From contig JACZRS010000022.1 in assembly GCA_022574595.1 (NCBI GenBank), forward strand, positions 1 through 62,812: 62,812 nt of DNA, read 5' to 3'. Below are positions 51,627 to 60,121 of this stretch, piece by piece. The position numbers and the translations under genes are program-made. Origin of the DNA: Planctomycetota bacterium (GTDB taxonomy: Bacteria > Planctomycetota > Phycisphaerae > Phycisphaerales > SM1A02). Each line of letters starts with the position of its first letter. The first letter of the stretch is position 1. The notes below the pieces were generated by a model. It had not been told where the DNA came from and did not search any database. It was given only the letters and a program-made list of their open reading frames with translations.

Positions 51627-52328
51627 TCAAATCGAAGCTTTTCTTGCAGGCCTAAGCATCCACTTAACTAGTAGTTGGGTATCTGATAAATCAATTACCA
51701 GCAAATCAGGTTCATTGGCCGCTAATTTATCCGCGGGACAAAAGCCGGTTGATACAGCTATTGATCGACATCCATTGGCTTTAGCGCAATCTATATCGTG
51801 CAGCGTGTCGCCGATTATCACTACATCGCTTGGGGCGATTGCTTGTCCACAATGTGCTTCATATTGCGCCATGGCAACAAGTGGCAATTCGCGTCTATGC
51901 GAACCATCCGTCCCCCAGGCTGCTACCTTAAATATAGATGGATCGATCCCTGCTGCTTGGAGTTTCAATAAGCCTGTTTCGGGGTAGTTGCCTGTAACCA
52001 AACCGAGTGTGACATCCTCTTCGACAATAAGAGCGCTCAGTAAATCAACAACGCCCGGCAGGACTTGCACGGTAGGGTTATTTGCAAGTCGATCCTCAAA
52101 GTGCTGCTTATAGGCTGCACGAAAACGGTCGTGGTGCGATGCCGGATCTTCTATGCCGTTTGCAGTTGCGACCGCATGCCAAATTATTGGATCAAGCCAA
52201 CCGCCCATTTCAATTCCATCAAAGGTAAAATGGTGGCCGAATAACTCTTGAGCTGCTGCTTGCATGGCAGCAGTCCCCGCACGCTGTGTTAATAAAATAG
52301 TCCCATCAATATCAAAAAGAATCAGCAT
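51627..52328 (-). CDS. HAD-family hydrolase, phosphoglycolate phosphatase-like
   Basis: A 233-residue haloacid dehalogenase-superfamily phosphatase. Motif I is FDIDGT (D6 nucleophile, D8 acid/base), motif II is the Thr in LGLVTGNY, and motif IV is IGDTLHDIDCAKANG with the metal-binding acidic residues. The helical cap lies at residues 20-90. The substrate is not evident. It sits 31 bp upstream of the DUF418 gene on the same strand and could be co-transcribed. Confidence 0.88.
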   Translation of the reverse strand: MLILFDIDGTILLTQRAGTAAMQAAAQELFGHHFTFDGIEMGGWLDPIIWHAVATANGIEDPASHHDRFRAAYKQHFEDRLANNPTVQVLPGVVDLLSALIVEEDVTLGLVTGNYPETGLLKLQAAGIDPSIFKVAAWGTDGSHRRELPLVAMAQYEAHCGQAIAPSDVVIIGDTLHDIDCAKANGCRSIAVSTGFCPADKLAANEPDLLVIDLSDTQLLVKWMLRPARKASI

Positions 52329-52562
52329 GAACGATCATAGCTGCAAAGAAGGCATCAAGGCATCAAGGCATCAAGGCATCAAGTTTGACCCGTTTAGCCG
52401 GCGGGCTTGACCCGCTGCGTTATGGAAGAAGGCACTTGGCACTTGGCACTAGTGTAGATGGCATCATGGCATGTCTTCATTTCATACAATACGGACATTT
52501 CAAACGCAGCTTGCTATTTCCGGGGGGGCTAAGATGTAGTAAACTCCCCGGAGGATATTTCC
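52329..52562. other. Intergenic region with octamer and heptamer repeats
   Basis: Four GGCATCAA octamers (52351-52382), then a family P2 palindrome (52387-52422), then three GGCACTT heptamers (52431-52451). The ribosome binding site GGAGG of the PH-domain gene lies at the right end. No gene seen. Confidence 0.7.
52387..52422. repeat. Dispersed palindromic repeat, family P2
   Basis: CCCGTTTAGCCG, stem arms GCGGG/CCCGC, then TGCGTT. Opposite orientation to 3340-3375 and 10363-10398. Confidence 0.6.
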
Positions 52563-53192
52563 GTGATTACTATCGAATGTGATGATTGTGAACGAACCTT
52601 TGAAATTGAAGATGAACAGGCTGGCGGTAAAGTTGCGTGTCCATATTGCGGCGACATGAATCGCGTACCCGAAGCCCAAGACTCTATAACAAAAGGACCA
52701 GAAGCTAAAGGTTTACCACCCGATGCAGGTCCCGAACAGGATATTTGTACAATTCATCCTGCGATGTTCTGCGCCCATCCCTTTAAATTTTCTGCCATTG
52801 TGATTCTTGTTTTAGGTGGAGTGACTTTGGCGATTGCTGCCAAGGTTTCTGACAATGTTGCAAACTGGCTGAGTTGGCTTGGTATTGTTTTGACAGTTGC
52901 AGGCGCTCTTTGGTGGATGTATTGGTATGTCGCTTCACATTTGTGGATAAAGTTGACTATTTCCAATAAGCGAACAATTCGTCACGAGGGCATTATTCGC
53001 CGCCACACTTCTGAGGTGCTGCACGATCATGTTCGCAACGTCGAGATTCGCCAAAGTCTGCTCCAGCGGATTCTTAAGGTCGGCTACATAGGAATCTCAA
53101 GTTCGGGCCAGGACGGCATCGAAATCGAAGTGAAAGACATACCTCGCCCCTACGCAATCAAAGCTCTAATTGATGAGTATCGGGATATGTAG
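52563..53192 (+). CDS. Zinc-ribbon plus bacterial PH-domain membrane protein
   Basis: A 209-residue protein. Residues 5-32 form a zinc-ribbon-like module with two Cys pairs (ECDDCE and ACPYCG). Two membrane helices follow (about 78-96 and 100-122), then a bacterial PH-like domain: LWIKLTISNKRTIRHEGIIRRHTSEVLHDHVRNVEIRQSLLQRILKVGYIGISSSG, typical of YdbT/DUF304-type proteins. The start is GTG 52563 with GGAGG about 9 bases upstream. Function unknown; a membrane-bound adaptor is inferred. Confidence 0.82.
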   Translation: MITIECDDCERTFEIEDEQAGGKVACPYCGDMNRVPEAQDSITKGPEAKGLPPDAGPEQDICTIHPAMFCAHPFKFSAIVILVLGGVTLAIAAKVSDNVANWLSWLGIVLTVAGALWWMYWYVASHLWIKLTISNKRTIRHEGIIRRHTSEVLHDHVRNVEIRQSLLQRILKVGYIGISSSGQDGIEIEVKDIPRPYAIKALIDEYRDM

Positions 53193-53215
53193 GGGAGAGG
53201 TGTCAGGCATCAGGT

Positions 53216-53240
53216 TGCTCGGAATCCGCCTATGGCGGGA
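53216..53240. repeat. Dispersed palindromic repeat, family P1, inside heptamers
   Basis: TTGCTCGGAATCCGCC, TAT, GGCGGG. It is flanked by GTGTCAG/GCATCAG units on the left and GAGTCAG/GTTTCAG units on the right, so the palindrome appears embedded in a heptamer run. Confidence 0.7.
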
Positions 53241-53351
53241 GTCAGGTTTCAGGGGTAGGAGGGGAGGGAGAGCAGACTTATGATTTTGACGCTATCCTGT
53301 TTATAACAAAATCAAAACATTTTCTTAGACCATCTAGTAGTAATTCCTCCT

Positions 53352-54557
53352 ATGAAAATTCACGAATACCAAGCACGTGACCTTCTCGCTGATGCGGGTA
53401 TACCAGTTCCATCAGGCAAGATGGTCCAAACCATTGAAGAAGCGGAACAACAAGCCAAAGTATTGTTTGATGCAGGCAATACCAAGATCGTGATCAAGGC
53501 CCAGGTTCACGCAGGCGGCAGAGGCAAAGCTGGATTTGTAAAACTCGTTAGCTCAGTAGATGAAGCACGCGAAGCAGCAAAGTTCATGCTTACTAATCGA
53601 ATGGTCTCGCCACAAACCGGCGAAGATGGCCTGGAAGTTAAACGCCTTCTTCTTGCTGCTGGAGTTGAAATCGAAAAGGAATACTACCTGGCAATAACTG
53701 TCGATCGAACTAACAACACCTCGACAATGATCGCATCAGCAGAAGGTGGTGTGGAGATCGAAGCGGTCGCGGAAAGTAATCCCGATGCGATTCACAAAAC
53801 GCCCATGCATCCTCTGCTAGGCCTCGAACCATACCAAGCTCGACAATTAGCGTTTAAGCTAGGTTTCGTTGGTAAACAAGTTGGCCAGGCGGTAAACATT
53901 ATGATGCGCTTAGCCAAGCTGTTTATTTCAAGCGATGCCAGCCTTGCGGAAATCAATCCGCTAATTGTTACGCCGCCCACAGATGAACATCCCAACGGGC
54001 TGGTGCTAGCGATTGATGCCAAGTTCAGCTTTGATGACAACGCCATGTTCCGCCAAAAGCACATTGCGGATATGTTCGATCCAGCTGAGGAAAACCCCGC
54101 TGAAATGCGCGCTAATAAATTTGATCTGAGTTATGTTGCACTTGATGGCAATATCGGTTGTCTGGTAAATGGGGCCGGCCTGGCCATGTCCACTATGGAT
54201 ATTGTCAAGCTCCATGGCGGTGAGCCTGCAAACTTCCTGGATGTAGGTGGAAGCGCAACCGAAGAAGCGGTAACCGAAGCCTTTCGCATTATCCTTTCAG
54301 ATAAACGTGTGCAAGGAGTATTAGTAAACATCTTCGGCGGAATAATGGAATGTGACAAAATCGCCCGCGCCATAGTCGCATCAGCAAAGGAAGTAGGTTT
54401 TGAAGTCCCGTTAGTTGTTCGTCTCGAAGGAACCAACGTAGCTGCTGCCCGCAAAATCCTGGAAGCAGCCCGCAGTGAAATCCCATCAATGACAACAGCA
54501 ACCGACCTAGCCGACGCCGCCAAAAAGGTTTGTGCTGCGGTTACTGTCGCTGTATAG
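53352..54557 (+). CDS. sucC: Succinate--CoA ligase [ADP-forming] subunit beta
   Basis: A 401-residue ATP-grasp subunit of the TCA-cycle enzyme forming ATP or GTP from succinyl-CoA. The N-terminus MKIHEYQARDLLADAGIPVPSG is canonical; the ATP-grasp region has IKAQVHAGGRGKAGFVKL, and the C-terminal ligase domain has NGAGLAMSTMDIVKLHGGEPANFLDVGG and VNIFGGIMECDKIA. No Shine-Dalgarno is visible before the ATG. The partner gene sucD usually follows directly, but here the next gene is on the other strand. Confidence 0.96.
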   Translation: MKIHEYQARDLLADAGIPVPSGKMVQTIEEAEQQAKVLFDAGNTKIVIKAQVHAGGRGKAGFVKLVSSVDEAREAAKFMLTNRMVSPQTGEDGLEVKRLLLAAGVEIEKEYYLAITVDRTNNTSTMIASAEGGVEIEAVAESNPDAIHKTPMHPLLGLEPYQARQLAFKLGFVGKQVGQAVNIMMRLAKLFISSDASLAEINPLIVTPPTDEHPNGLVLAIDAKFSFDDNAMFRQKHIADMFDPAEENPAEMRANKFDLSYVALDGNIGCLVNGAGLAMSTMDIVKLHGGEPANFLDVGGSATEEAVTEAFRIILSDKRVQGVLVNIFGGIMECDKIARAIVASAKEVGFEVPLVVRLEGTNVAAARKILEAARSEIPSMTTATDLADAAKKVCAAVTVAV

Positions 54558-54612
54558 TTTATATAGAGTGATTTGCTTCGAAGTATTGAGATTCCCCACC
54601 CGGAATACCTTT

Positions 54613-57021
54613 TCACTTATCCCGTTGCTTGTACAATTGCTCAATGTACTCCAAAGAAGGTATCTGCCACTTATAGCTTCCAGAAGTCCCGCGGGCCATT
54701 GCCAAAGCATTGCGCCCCTTATTATCTATAGCATCAAGATCAGCGCCTGCATCTATCAGGATCTTAATTCGATCGGTAACATGCGACATAGCTGCGTACA
54801 TCAGAGGTGTCATCAGCTCTTTATCGCGGGCCTCTAGATTTGCACCAAGATCAAGCAACCGCTGAATTAATGAATTCAGTGAAGGAGCATCGTCAGTCCT
54901 GTTTGAAACGCCAGAATCCAGTGCATACATAAGCACTGTGCGGCCTATGTTGTCGGCTGCATTTACATTTGCTCCCTTATCAAGCAAGAATTGTGTCGTA
55001 TTAAGCTGCTGTGACTCGTAGTAGCTCCTAAACCAACCATCAGCATTAAACGCATGCATGAGAGGTGTTAGACCGACACTATCCGGGGTGTCAATTTGCG
55101 CACCATCATTAAGGAGTGATCGTACACTCAGTATGTCGCCAGCCATAGCGGCCAAGCAAAGCGCAGGCAAGTTGTTAATGCCAGAAATTTCTGCAATTGC
55201 ATTTGAATCAGCTCCAGCGTTTAGCAACATTTCAACTGCATTTGGATTCTCGAAATCTATAGCTACACCTAATGCGGAACGTCTCGTCTCCCACTCAATA
55301 TCCCACCATTCTGTGCTAACAACACTCGGATTTGCGCCAGCATCTAATAACAACTGAACAGCTTTTGGATGCTCGGACCTGATAGAGAATATAAGCGCTG
55401 TTTCTCCCGATGGTGTTGCTATATCTACCTCAGCTCCATGAGCTAACAAAGATTGGACAGCGTCCTCCCCGGTTTGCTTGCATAAAAAAGTGGAGCTTGC
55501 GCCACGATTTGCAACATACATCAGAGGGGTCATGCCTTTTTGTCCTTCACGATAGGTTGATCCATTTTCACCCTTGATTGGGCCGCCATCAACTACGTTC
55601 ACATCTGCTCCTGCAGTAGTAAGCACCTGCATAGCATTCATATTTCCAGTGCGTGCAGCTATCAATAGTGCTGTGGTCCCATCTCTTAGTTTGATATCAA
55701 TTTCTGCGCCAGCTTCCAGCAATAACTTTATCTTCTCAGATGATTCATGATGACTTCTCGCGGCAAGGATTAGGGCTGTTGGTTGTAAGCGCTCATTAGA
55801 ACGTCTCTCAATATCAAAGTTGTGCTCAAGCAGCATCTTCAGTGCATCAGCTGACCCAGATCTAGCAGCGAGAATAAGGGCGGAGTTACCTTTGCGATCA
55901 AAAACGGTCGGATCGGCACCAGCTTCCAGCAGAATGGTTGCTGCTCTTCCCCCAAAGGATGATAGCAACGGCCTTCTACCATTGCGGCCTAAACTGTTAG
56001 GATCTGCTCCGGCATCTAGCAGCAGTCTTACTTTCTGATCTGCATCTTCCTCAGAGCTTGCAGCTTTACACAGCAGGTCTCCTCCATTCTTGTCTAGATT
56101 GATATTATTTGCTTCTATTGATGCTGTGAGTAACTGCGCAAACATCTCGCTATTGCCGTATAGCGCAGCTACCAAAAGTGCATTCCAGCCATACTTCGTC
56201 TTAGGTGTAAAATCTGCACCAGCATCAAGCAAAAGCCGTATTCGCTGCGAGTCTGAAGTCGATGCTGCTTGCATTAGTATCGTTTTGCCATTCCTGTTTC
56301 TTGCATTGGCATTAGCGCCTGCCTCAATCAAAGTAGCTAAACGATGTGCATCGCCTTGGCGTGATCTAACAACACGGTTTGGTACAAGCCAAGAAAGGCC
56401 GATCGCACCACCAAAATGAGGGCGAATGTAGCTTCTCATTGATTCGATTCGATATTTCTCAGTGAGCAACTCTTTGCGCGGGTACTCTAGTGGTGATGCG
56501 TCGCCACAAGCATAAAACATAGCAGTGCGACCTCGACCGTCGCTGGTTTCTATATCCGCTCCTGCTTCAATCAGGATTTTAACACAAGGAAGTAGATCAC
56601 TTCCAATAGTTGGGATTGTTCCGATTGCAACCATGAGAGGTGTGATGCCATACTTTGCTTTGGCATTGATATCTGCACCAGCCTTAATCAAAAAACGGGC
56701 TGCCTCTGGCTTCCCACGCGAAACCGCCCACATTAGAGGCGTGGCATCACGATGTGTATTTGAATAGTGCAGATCTTCTACTTTAAGATCTACCGGTACA
56801 CCCTCTGCAAGCTCTGCGCGGATGGTTTCTATGTCGCCGCGCATGGCGGCCATATGAATAGGCGCAAATTCACGGTAATGGTCGTTTACGGCTATCTCTT
56901 GATACCCAACGCCATCATTACTTGAATGCTCATACTCGTACACTTCACCTTGCTGGGCCAAACATAATCCTGTGAAACATTCAGCCAAAGTGAAACCGAG
57001 TGTAAATGCTAATAATCGCAT
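54613..57021 (-). CDS. Secreted ankyrin-repeat protein
   Basis: An 802-residue protein with a signal peptide (MRLLAFTLGFTLAECFTGLCLAQ) and roughly 20 ankyrin repeats over residues 50-800, recognisable by TPLMWAVSRGKPEAARFLIKAGADIN and many LLDAGADP variants. Bacterial ankyrin proteins bind other proteins; export suggests a periplasmic or extracellular scaffold (inference). The repeats do not end in a dockerin-like tail. It converges with sucC and diverges from the hydrolase at 57234. Confidence 0.9.
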   Translation of the reverse strand: MRLLAFTLGFTLAECFTGLCLAQQGEVYEYEHSSNDGVGYQEIAVNDHYREFAPIHMAAMRGDIETIRAELAEGVPVDLKVEDLHYSNTHRDATPLMWAVSRGKPEAARFLIKAGADINAKAKYGITPLMVAIGTIPTIGSDLLPCVKILIEAGADIETSDGRGRTAMFYACGDASPLEYPRKELLTEKYRIESMRSYIRPHFGGAIGLSWLVPNRVVRSRQGDAHRLATLIEAGANANARNRNGKTILMQAASTSDSQRIRLLLDAGADFTPKTKYGWNALLVAALYGNSEMFAQLLTASIEANNINLDKNGGDLLCKAASSEEDADQKVRLLLDAGADPNSLGRNGRRPLLSSFGGRAATILLEAGADPTVFDRKGNSALILAARSGSADALKMLLEHNFDIERRSNERLQPTALILAARSHHESSEKIKLLLEAGAEIDIKLRDGTTALLIAARTGNMNAMQVLTTAGADVNVVDGGPIKGENGSTYREGQKGMTPLMYVANRGASSTFLCKQTGEDAVQSLLAHGAEVDIATPSGETALIFSIRSEHPKAVQLLLDAGANPSVVSTEWWDIEWETRRSALGVAIDFENPNAVEMLLNAGADSNAIAEISGINNLPALCLAAMAGDILSVRSLLNDGAQIDTPDSVGLTPLMHAFNADGWFRSYYESQQLNTTQFLLDKGANVNAADNIGRTVLMYALDSGVSNRTDDAPSLNSLIQRLLDLGANLEARDKELMTPLMYAAMSHVTDRIKILIDAGADLDAIDNKGRNALAMARGTSGSYKWQIPSLEYIEQLYKQRDK

Positions 57022-57182
57022 GAAGTACCTCCATCATTTCCTGGCATCCAACGCATCAATGGTGAGATCCATGAATTCCCAGAAATTTATCTTATTCCAG
57101 CCACGTAGCGTATTCCTTTGCTGACTTGTCAAAGTTGATGGTCTCTCAAATGTTTCCATCCATAAATCTAATTACAGCACGC

Positions 57183-57188
57183 TATAAT
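57183..57188 (+). promoter_or_regulatory. Possible -10 element of the hydrolase gene
   Basis: A perfect TATAAT 45 bases before the chosen ATG at 57234. No good -35 hexamer is found at the normal distance. Confidence 0.35.
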
Positions 57189-57233
57189 AGACGCATCACA
57201 CCATCAGTAAGTTCGCATTCCTCGGAGAAAAAG

Positions 57234-58373
57234 ATGTACCCCAAACTACTCTGCTTTGTATTTTCGCTCGCAATTACCGCATTTTCAGCAGCGCAGAATG
57301 CACATGAATACTACACACTTGATCTTAATGATGGATCGCGCCTTCTTTACGCACTGGTGTTACCTGATGATTTTGATGCGGATAATACCTATCCCGCATT
57401 GCTTGCAATGCCGCCCGGTCAGCAGACATACCAAATGGTCGAGTCAGGCTTACTGCGATTTTGGGGTAAGCAGGCAGCAAAGAGTGGCTGGATCGTGGTA
57501 AGTCCCGTTGCGCCCGATGGCGTACTGTTCTTCCGTGGATCTGAAGTACATATTCCACAACTGCTCGATCATATTCAAAGCAAATACAAGATCGAACAAG
57601 GCAAATTCCATATAGCAGGCGCATCCAACGGCGGGCGCAGCTCCTTTAGAATTGCTGGCCTATACGCCGAGCATTTTCTCTCACTAACGGTACTACCCGG
57701 TTTCCCGCCAAACGAAGATGATGTTAAACGTCTAAGCAAACTAAAAGATATGCCTATCAATATGTTTGCGGGAGGCGATGATATTCGCTGGGTTAAGAAA
57801 ATGAACGAAACAAAGCAGATGCTGAATGAACTCGGCATCATCGAAGTAACAACAAAGATATTTACCGGTGAAGGGCACGTCCCCCAAAGCTTGGAAGGGC
57901 TAGTCATCATGGACTTGCTGGACACAATCCGAAAAGGAATTGCGCCTGCTTCTGTTGATGAGCAAGCGGTTGGGTACGCACTCGATCAACTTCACGATGC
58001 AGCCTCCAAAGCTGATGGCGAGCGTTACTTTAAACTGTTCGCACCTGATGCTGTGTTTCTAGGCACAGATGCGAGCGAGCGTTGGTCAATCGAGCAGTTC
58101 AAAGCGTACGCCAAGCCGCATTTTGAAGCAGGAACCGGATGGACATATCAAATGCGCCAGCGCAATATCTTCATTGATTCAGATTCCAACACAGCCTGGT
58201 TCGATGAAGTCTTGCACAATGATAAGTATGGAAAATGCAGAGGAACAGGTGTGCTTGTCAAGCACAACGATGGTTGGAAGATCGTGCAGTACAACCTGAT
58301 GTTCCCAATTCCCAATGATATAGCCAAAGATGTAATAAAGATGATCAAAGAGCACGAAGAATCCAAGCCTTGA
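57234..58373 (+). CDS. Secreted alpha/beta hydrolase fused to an NTF2/SnoaL-like domain
   Basis: A 379-residue protein. The frame opens at 57126, but ATG 57234 has GGAG 6 bases upstream and begins a signal peptide (MYPKLLCFVFSLAITAFSAAQ). Residues 25-245 are an esterase-type alpha/beta hydrolase with nucleophile S131 in GASNGG, an acidic candidate in FAGGDDIRW and the catalytic His in GEGHVPQS. Residues 255-375 resemble an NTF2/SnoaL-like (DUF4440-type) domain: SKADGERYFKLFAPDAVFLGTDASERW and NDGWKIVQYNLMFPIPND. NTF2 domains often bind small ligands. Substrate unknown. Confidence 0.85.
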   Translation: MYPKLLCFVFSLAITAFSAAQNAHEYYTLDLNDGSRLLYALVLPDDFDADNTYPALLAMPPGQQTYQMVESGLLRFWGKQAAKSGWIVVSPVAPDGVLFFRGSEVHIPQLLDHIQSKYKIEQGKFHIAGASNGGRSSFRIAGLYAEHFLSLTVLPGFPPNEDDVKRLSKLKDMPINMFAGGDDIRWVKKMNETKQMLNELGIIEVTTKIFTGEGHVPQSLEGLVIMDLLDTIRKGIAPASVDEQAVGYALDQLHDAASKADGERYFKLFAPDAVFLGTDASERWSIEQFKAYAKPHFEAGTGWTYQMRQRNIFIDSDSNTAWFDEVLHNDKYGKCRGTGVLVKHNDGWKIVQYNLMFPIPNDIAKDVIKMIKEHEESKP

Positions 58374-58430
58374 TTCCATCTTCAAGATGACCGCATGTAT
58401 TAATATCCGTGGGCGTAGCTTCGGCCTTTA

Positions 58431-58460
58431 ATTACACGGCCCCCAGTTAGTTGGCGAGCA
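58431..58460 (-). pseudogene. Fossil 3' end of a dockerin-tail gene
   Basis: On the minus strand CTCGCCAAC, an extra TAA triplet, CTGGGGGCCGTG and TAA recall the LANWGPC terminus of intact dockerin genes. It lies just outside the terminator of the intact 58534-59949 gene, next to a half P3 repeat (58404). Only the last few codons remain. Confidence 0.5.
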
Positions 58461-58477
58461 TGGTGGTGGATGAAAAA

Positions 58478-58501
58478 CCCCCGGCCGATGAGGGCCGGGG
58501 G
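58478..58501 (-). terminator. Intrinsic terminator of the 58534-59949 gene
   Basis: CCCCCGGCC, six-base loop, GGCCGGGGG, followed on the minus strand by TTTTT. About 33 bases past the stop codon. Confidence 0.85.
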
Positions 58502-58533
58502 CGTTATGGTTAGAGGTGTTGGGCGAACGTTAC

Positions 58534-59949
58534 TTATTTGGCGCACGGCCCCCAATTGGCGAAGAGGATGAGGAGGTCGGATACGCTGACGAAGCCGTCG
58601 CCGTCGAAGTCGGGCGGGTCGGGAGTCGGGACAGGGCCCCAGGCTGCCAGCAGCACGAGAAGATCGGACACGCCGACTTCTGCGTTGTTATCAAGGTCCC
58701 ACGGGCACTTTCCAGGCGTACCGGCAGCATCAAAGACGTAGGCTGAACCGGAAGAGCTGCCATTATCATCATCACCTCGTGCGCCAACAATGATTGTATC
58801 GTTATCGAAGGCAACTGCCGCACCAAAGTTGTCGTTGTTGCCAGCATCAGATTGCAGCAGCTTGGCGTGCTCGGACCAGATACCACGGGCATCGCGAGTG
58901 AAGATGTGTGCGGAACCACTGGGAGCGTCGTGGCTGGCACCGACAACAAGCGTGTCGCCCTGGATGGCTACGGAAGCGCCGAAGTTGTCGGGTGAAGAAT
59001 TACCGTCGGGATCCAGTACCTGCTGCATCAACCAGTCGCCCTGCTCGTTGCGGTCAAATATGTACGCCCGGGAAACTGAGAATGTCAACGAGCCTATGAC
59101 GAGGGTGTTGCTATCAAAGGCTACGGAACCGCCGAAGAAATTGAAGGACTTTACGGGATTGGGATCGAGTAACTGTGCCTGTTGCGCCCAATTGCCATTT
59201 TCATCACGGGTGAAGACGTACACTGCGCCAAACGTGGTCTGCTCAGGATCATCAAGGCCAAAAAAGGGCGCACCGACAATGATCGTGTCGCCTTGAATGG
59301 CTAGCACGTCAGTGGCGTTCGTACCCGGCGCGGATAGTGTGGATTCATGCGACCAATGGCCGTTTTGATCGCGGACGAATATGAAGACCTCCGGAATGTT
59401 GCTGGAGATCAAGCCGACGACAGCCGTATTCCCTTCGAGCGCAACAGACCCTCCTAGATTCGTGATTCGGGGATCGGAGACCATTAGTTTGGCCTGTTGT
59501 GACCAGTCGCCTTGCTCGTTACGTGTAAAGATATAGGCAGCGCCATCGATCTCACTATTCGCAGCGGCTGGCGCACCGACAATGATCGTGTCTCCGTCGA
59601 TACTGACTGCTCTACCAAATCCATCGCCACACGCTGCATCGCACACCACAAGATTTGCATGCTCAACCCAATTACCTTGAGCATCTCTATTATATATATA
59701 GACCAACCCAGGTCCTGTGGGTTCCGGCACATAGTTTGGTGCACCGACTACTAGCGTGTCACCATCAATCGATACTGATTTGCCGAACCTCCCAAGTTCA
59801 ATGCCCGGGACAGGGAGCAGCTTGGCGATCTCATTCTGTTCTGGAGGATCTGCGTGAATGGGCGCGGTGCCCAAGGCGAACAGTGTCGCGCCTGCAAATA
59901 AGAATGTAGAAAACAAACGGCCAGTTTTAGGTGAGTGTTGCTGATTCAT
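58534..59949 (-). CDS. FG-GAP repeat protein with dockerin-like tail (copy 1)
   Basis: A 471-residue predicted secreted protein. ATG 59949 has GAGGAGG upstream and starts a signal peptide (MNQQHSPKTGRLFSTFLFAGATLFALGTAPIHA). Seven FG-GAP/integrin-like repeats follow (FGKSVSIDGDTLVVGAP, FGRAVSIDGDTIIVGAP and so on). The tail has two calcium loops (DLDNNAEVGVSDLL and DFDGDGFVSVSDLL), the first followed by a PTPDPPDF linker, ending NWGPCAK. It is the downstream copy of a tandem duplication with the gene ending at 60122; the start codons are 1579 bp apart and the upstream regions are also similar. Function unknown. Confidence 0.92.
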   Translation of the reverse strand: MNQQHSPKTGRLFSTFLFAGATLFALGTAPIHADPPEQNEIAKLLPVPGIELGRFGKSVSIDGDTLVVGAPNYVPEPTGPGLVYIYNRDAQGNWVEHANLVVCDAACGDGFGRAVSIDGDTIIVGAPAAANSEIDGAAYIFTRNEQGDWSQQAKLMVSDPRITNLGGSVALEGNTAVVGLISSNIPEVFIFVRDQNGHWSHESTLSAPGTNATDVLAIQGDTIIVGAPFFGLDDPEQTTFGAVYVFTRDENGNWAQQAQLLDPNPVKSFNFFGGSVAFDSNTLVIGSLTFSVSRAYIFDRNEQGDWLMQQVLDPDGNSSPDNFGASVAIQGDTLVVGASHDAPSGSAHIFTRDARGIWSEHAKLLQSDAGNNDNFGAAVAFDNDTIIVGARGDDDNGSSSGSAYVFDAAGTPGKCPWDLDNNAEVGVSDLLVLLAAWGPVPTPDPPDFDGDGFVSVSDLLILFANWGPCAK

Positions 59950-60016
59950 CTGCGTTGCCTCCTCGCTAAGACTATGCACTCACAGGAATCGTCTGTGTAA
60001 CGCATATGGTAAGCGA

Positions 60017-60022
60017 ATTATA
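60017..60022 (-). promoter_or_regulatory. Probable extended -10 promoter of copy 1
   Basis: TGTATAAT on the minus strand, about 70 bases before ATG 59949. The corresponding site upstream of copy 2 reads TGTATCAT (61595-61600), so the promoter region was duplicated with the gene. No good -35 is visible, but the TG extension could compensate. Confidence 0.5.
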
Positions 60023-60121
60023 CATCAATGAATATAACCTGCGACCTGCCCGCAGCAGGCCCTTTCATATTTATGTCCATGCAGAGGTCTGATCTTGCAG
60101 AAATCCAGATACTTTCTTCCT

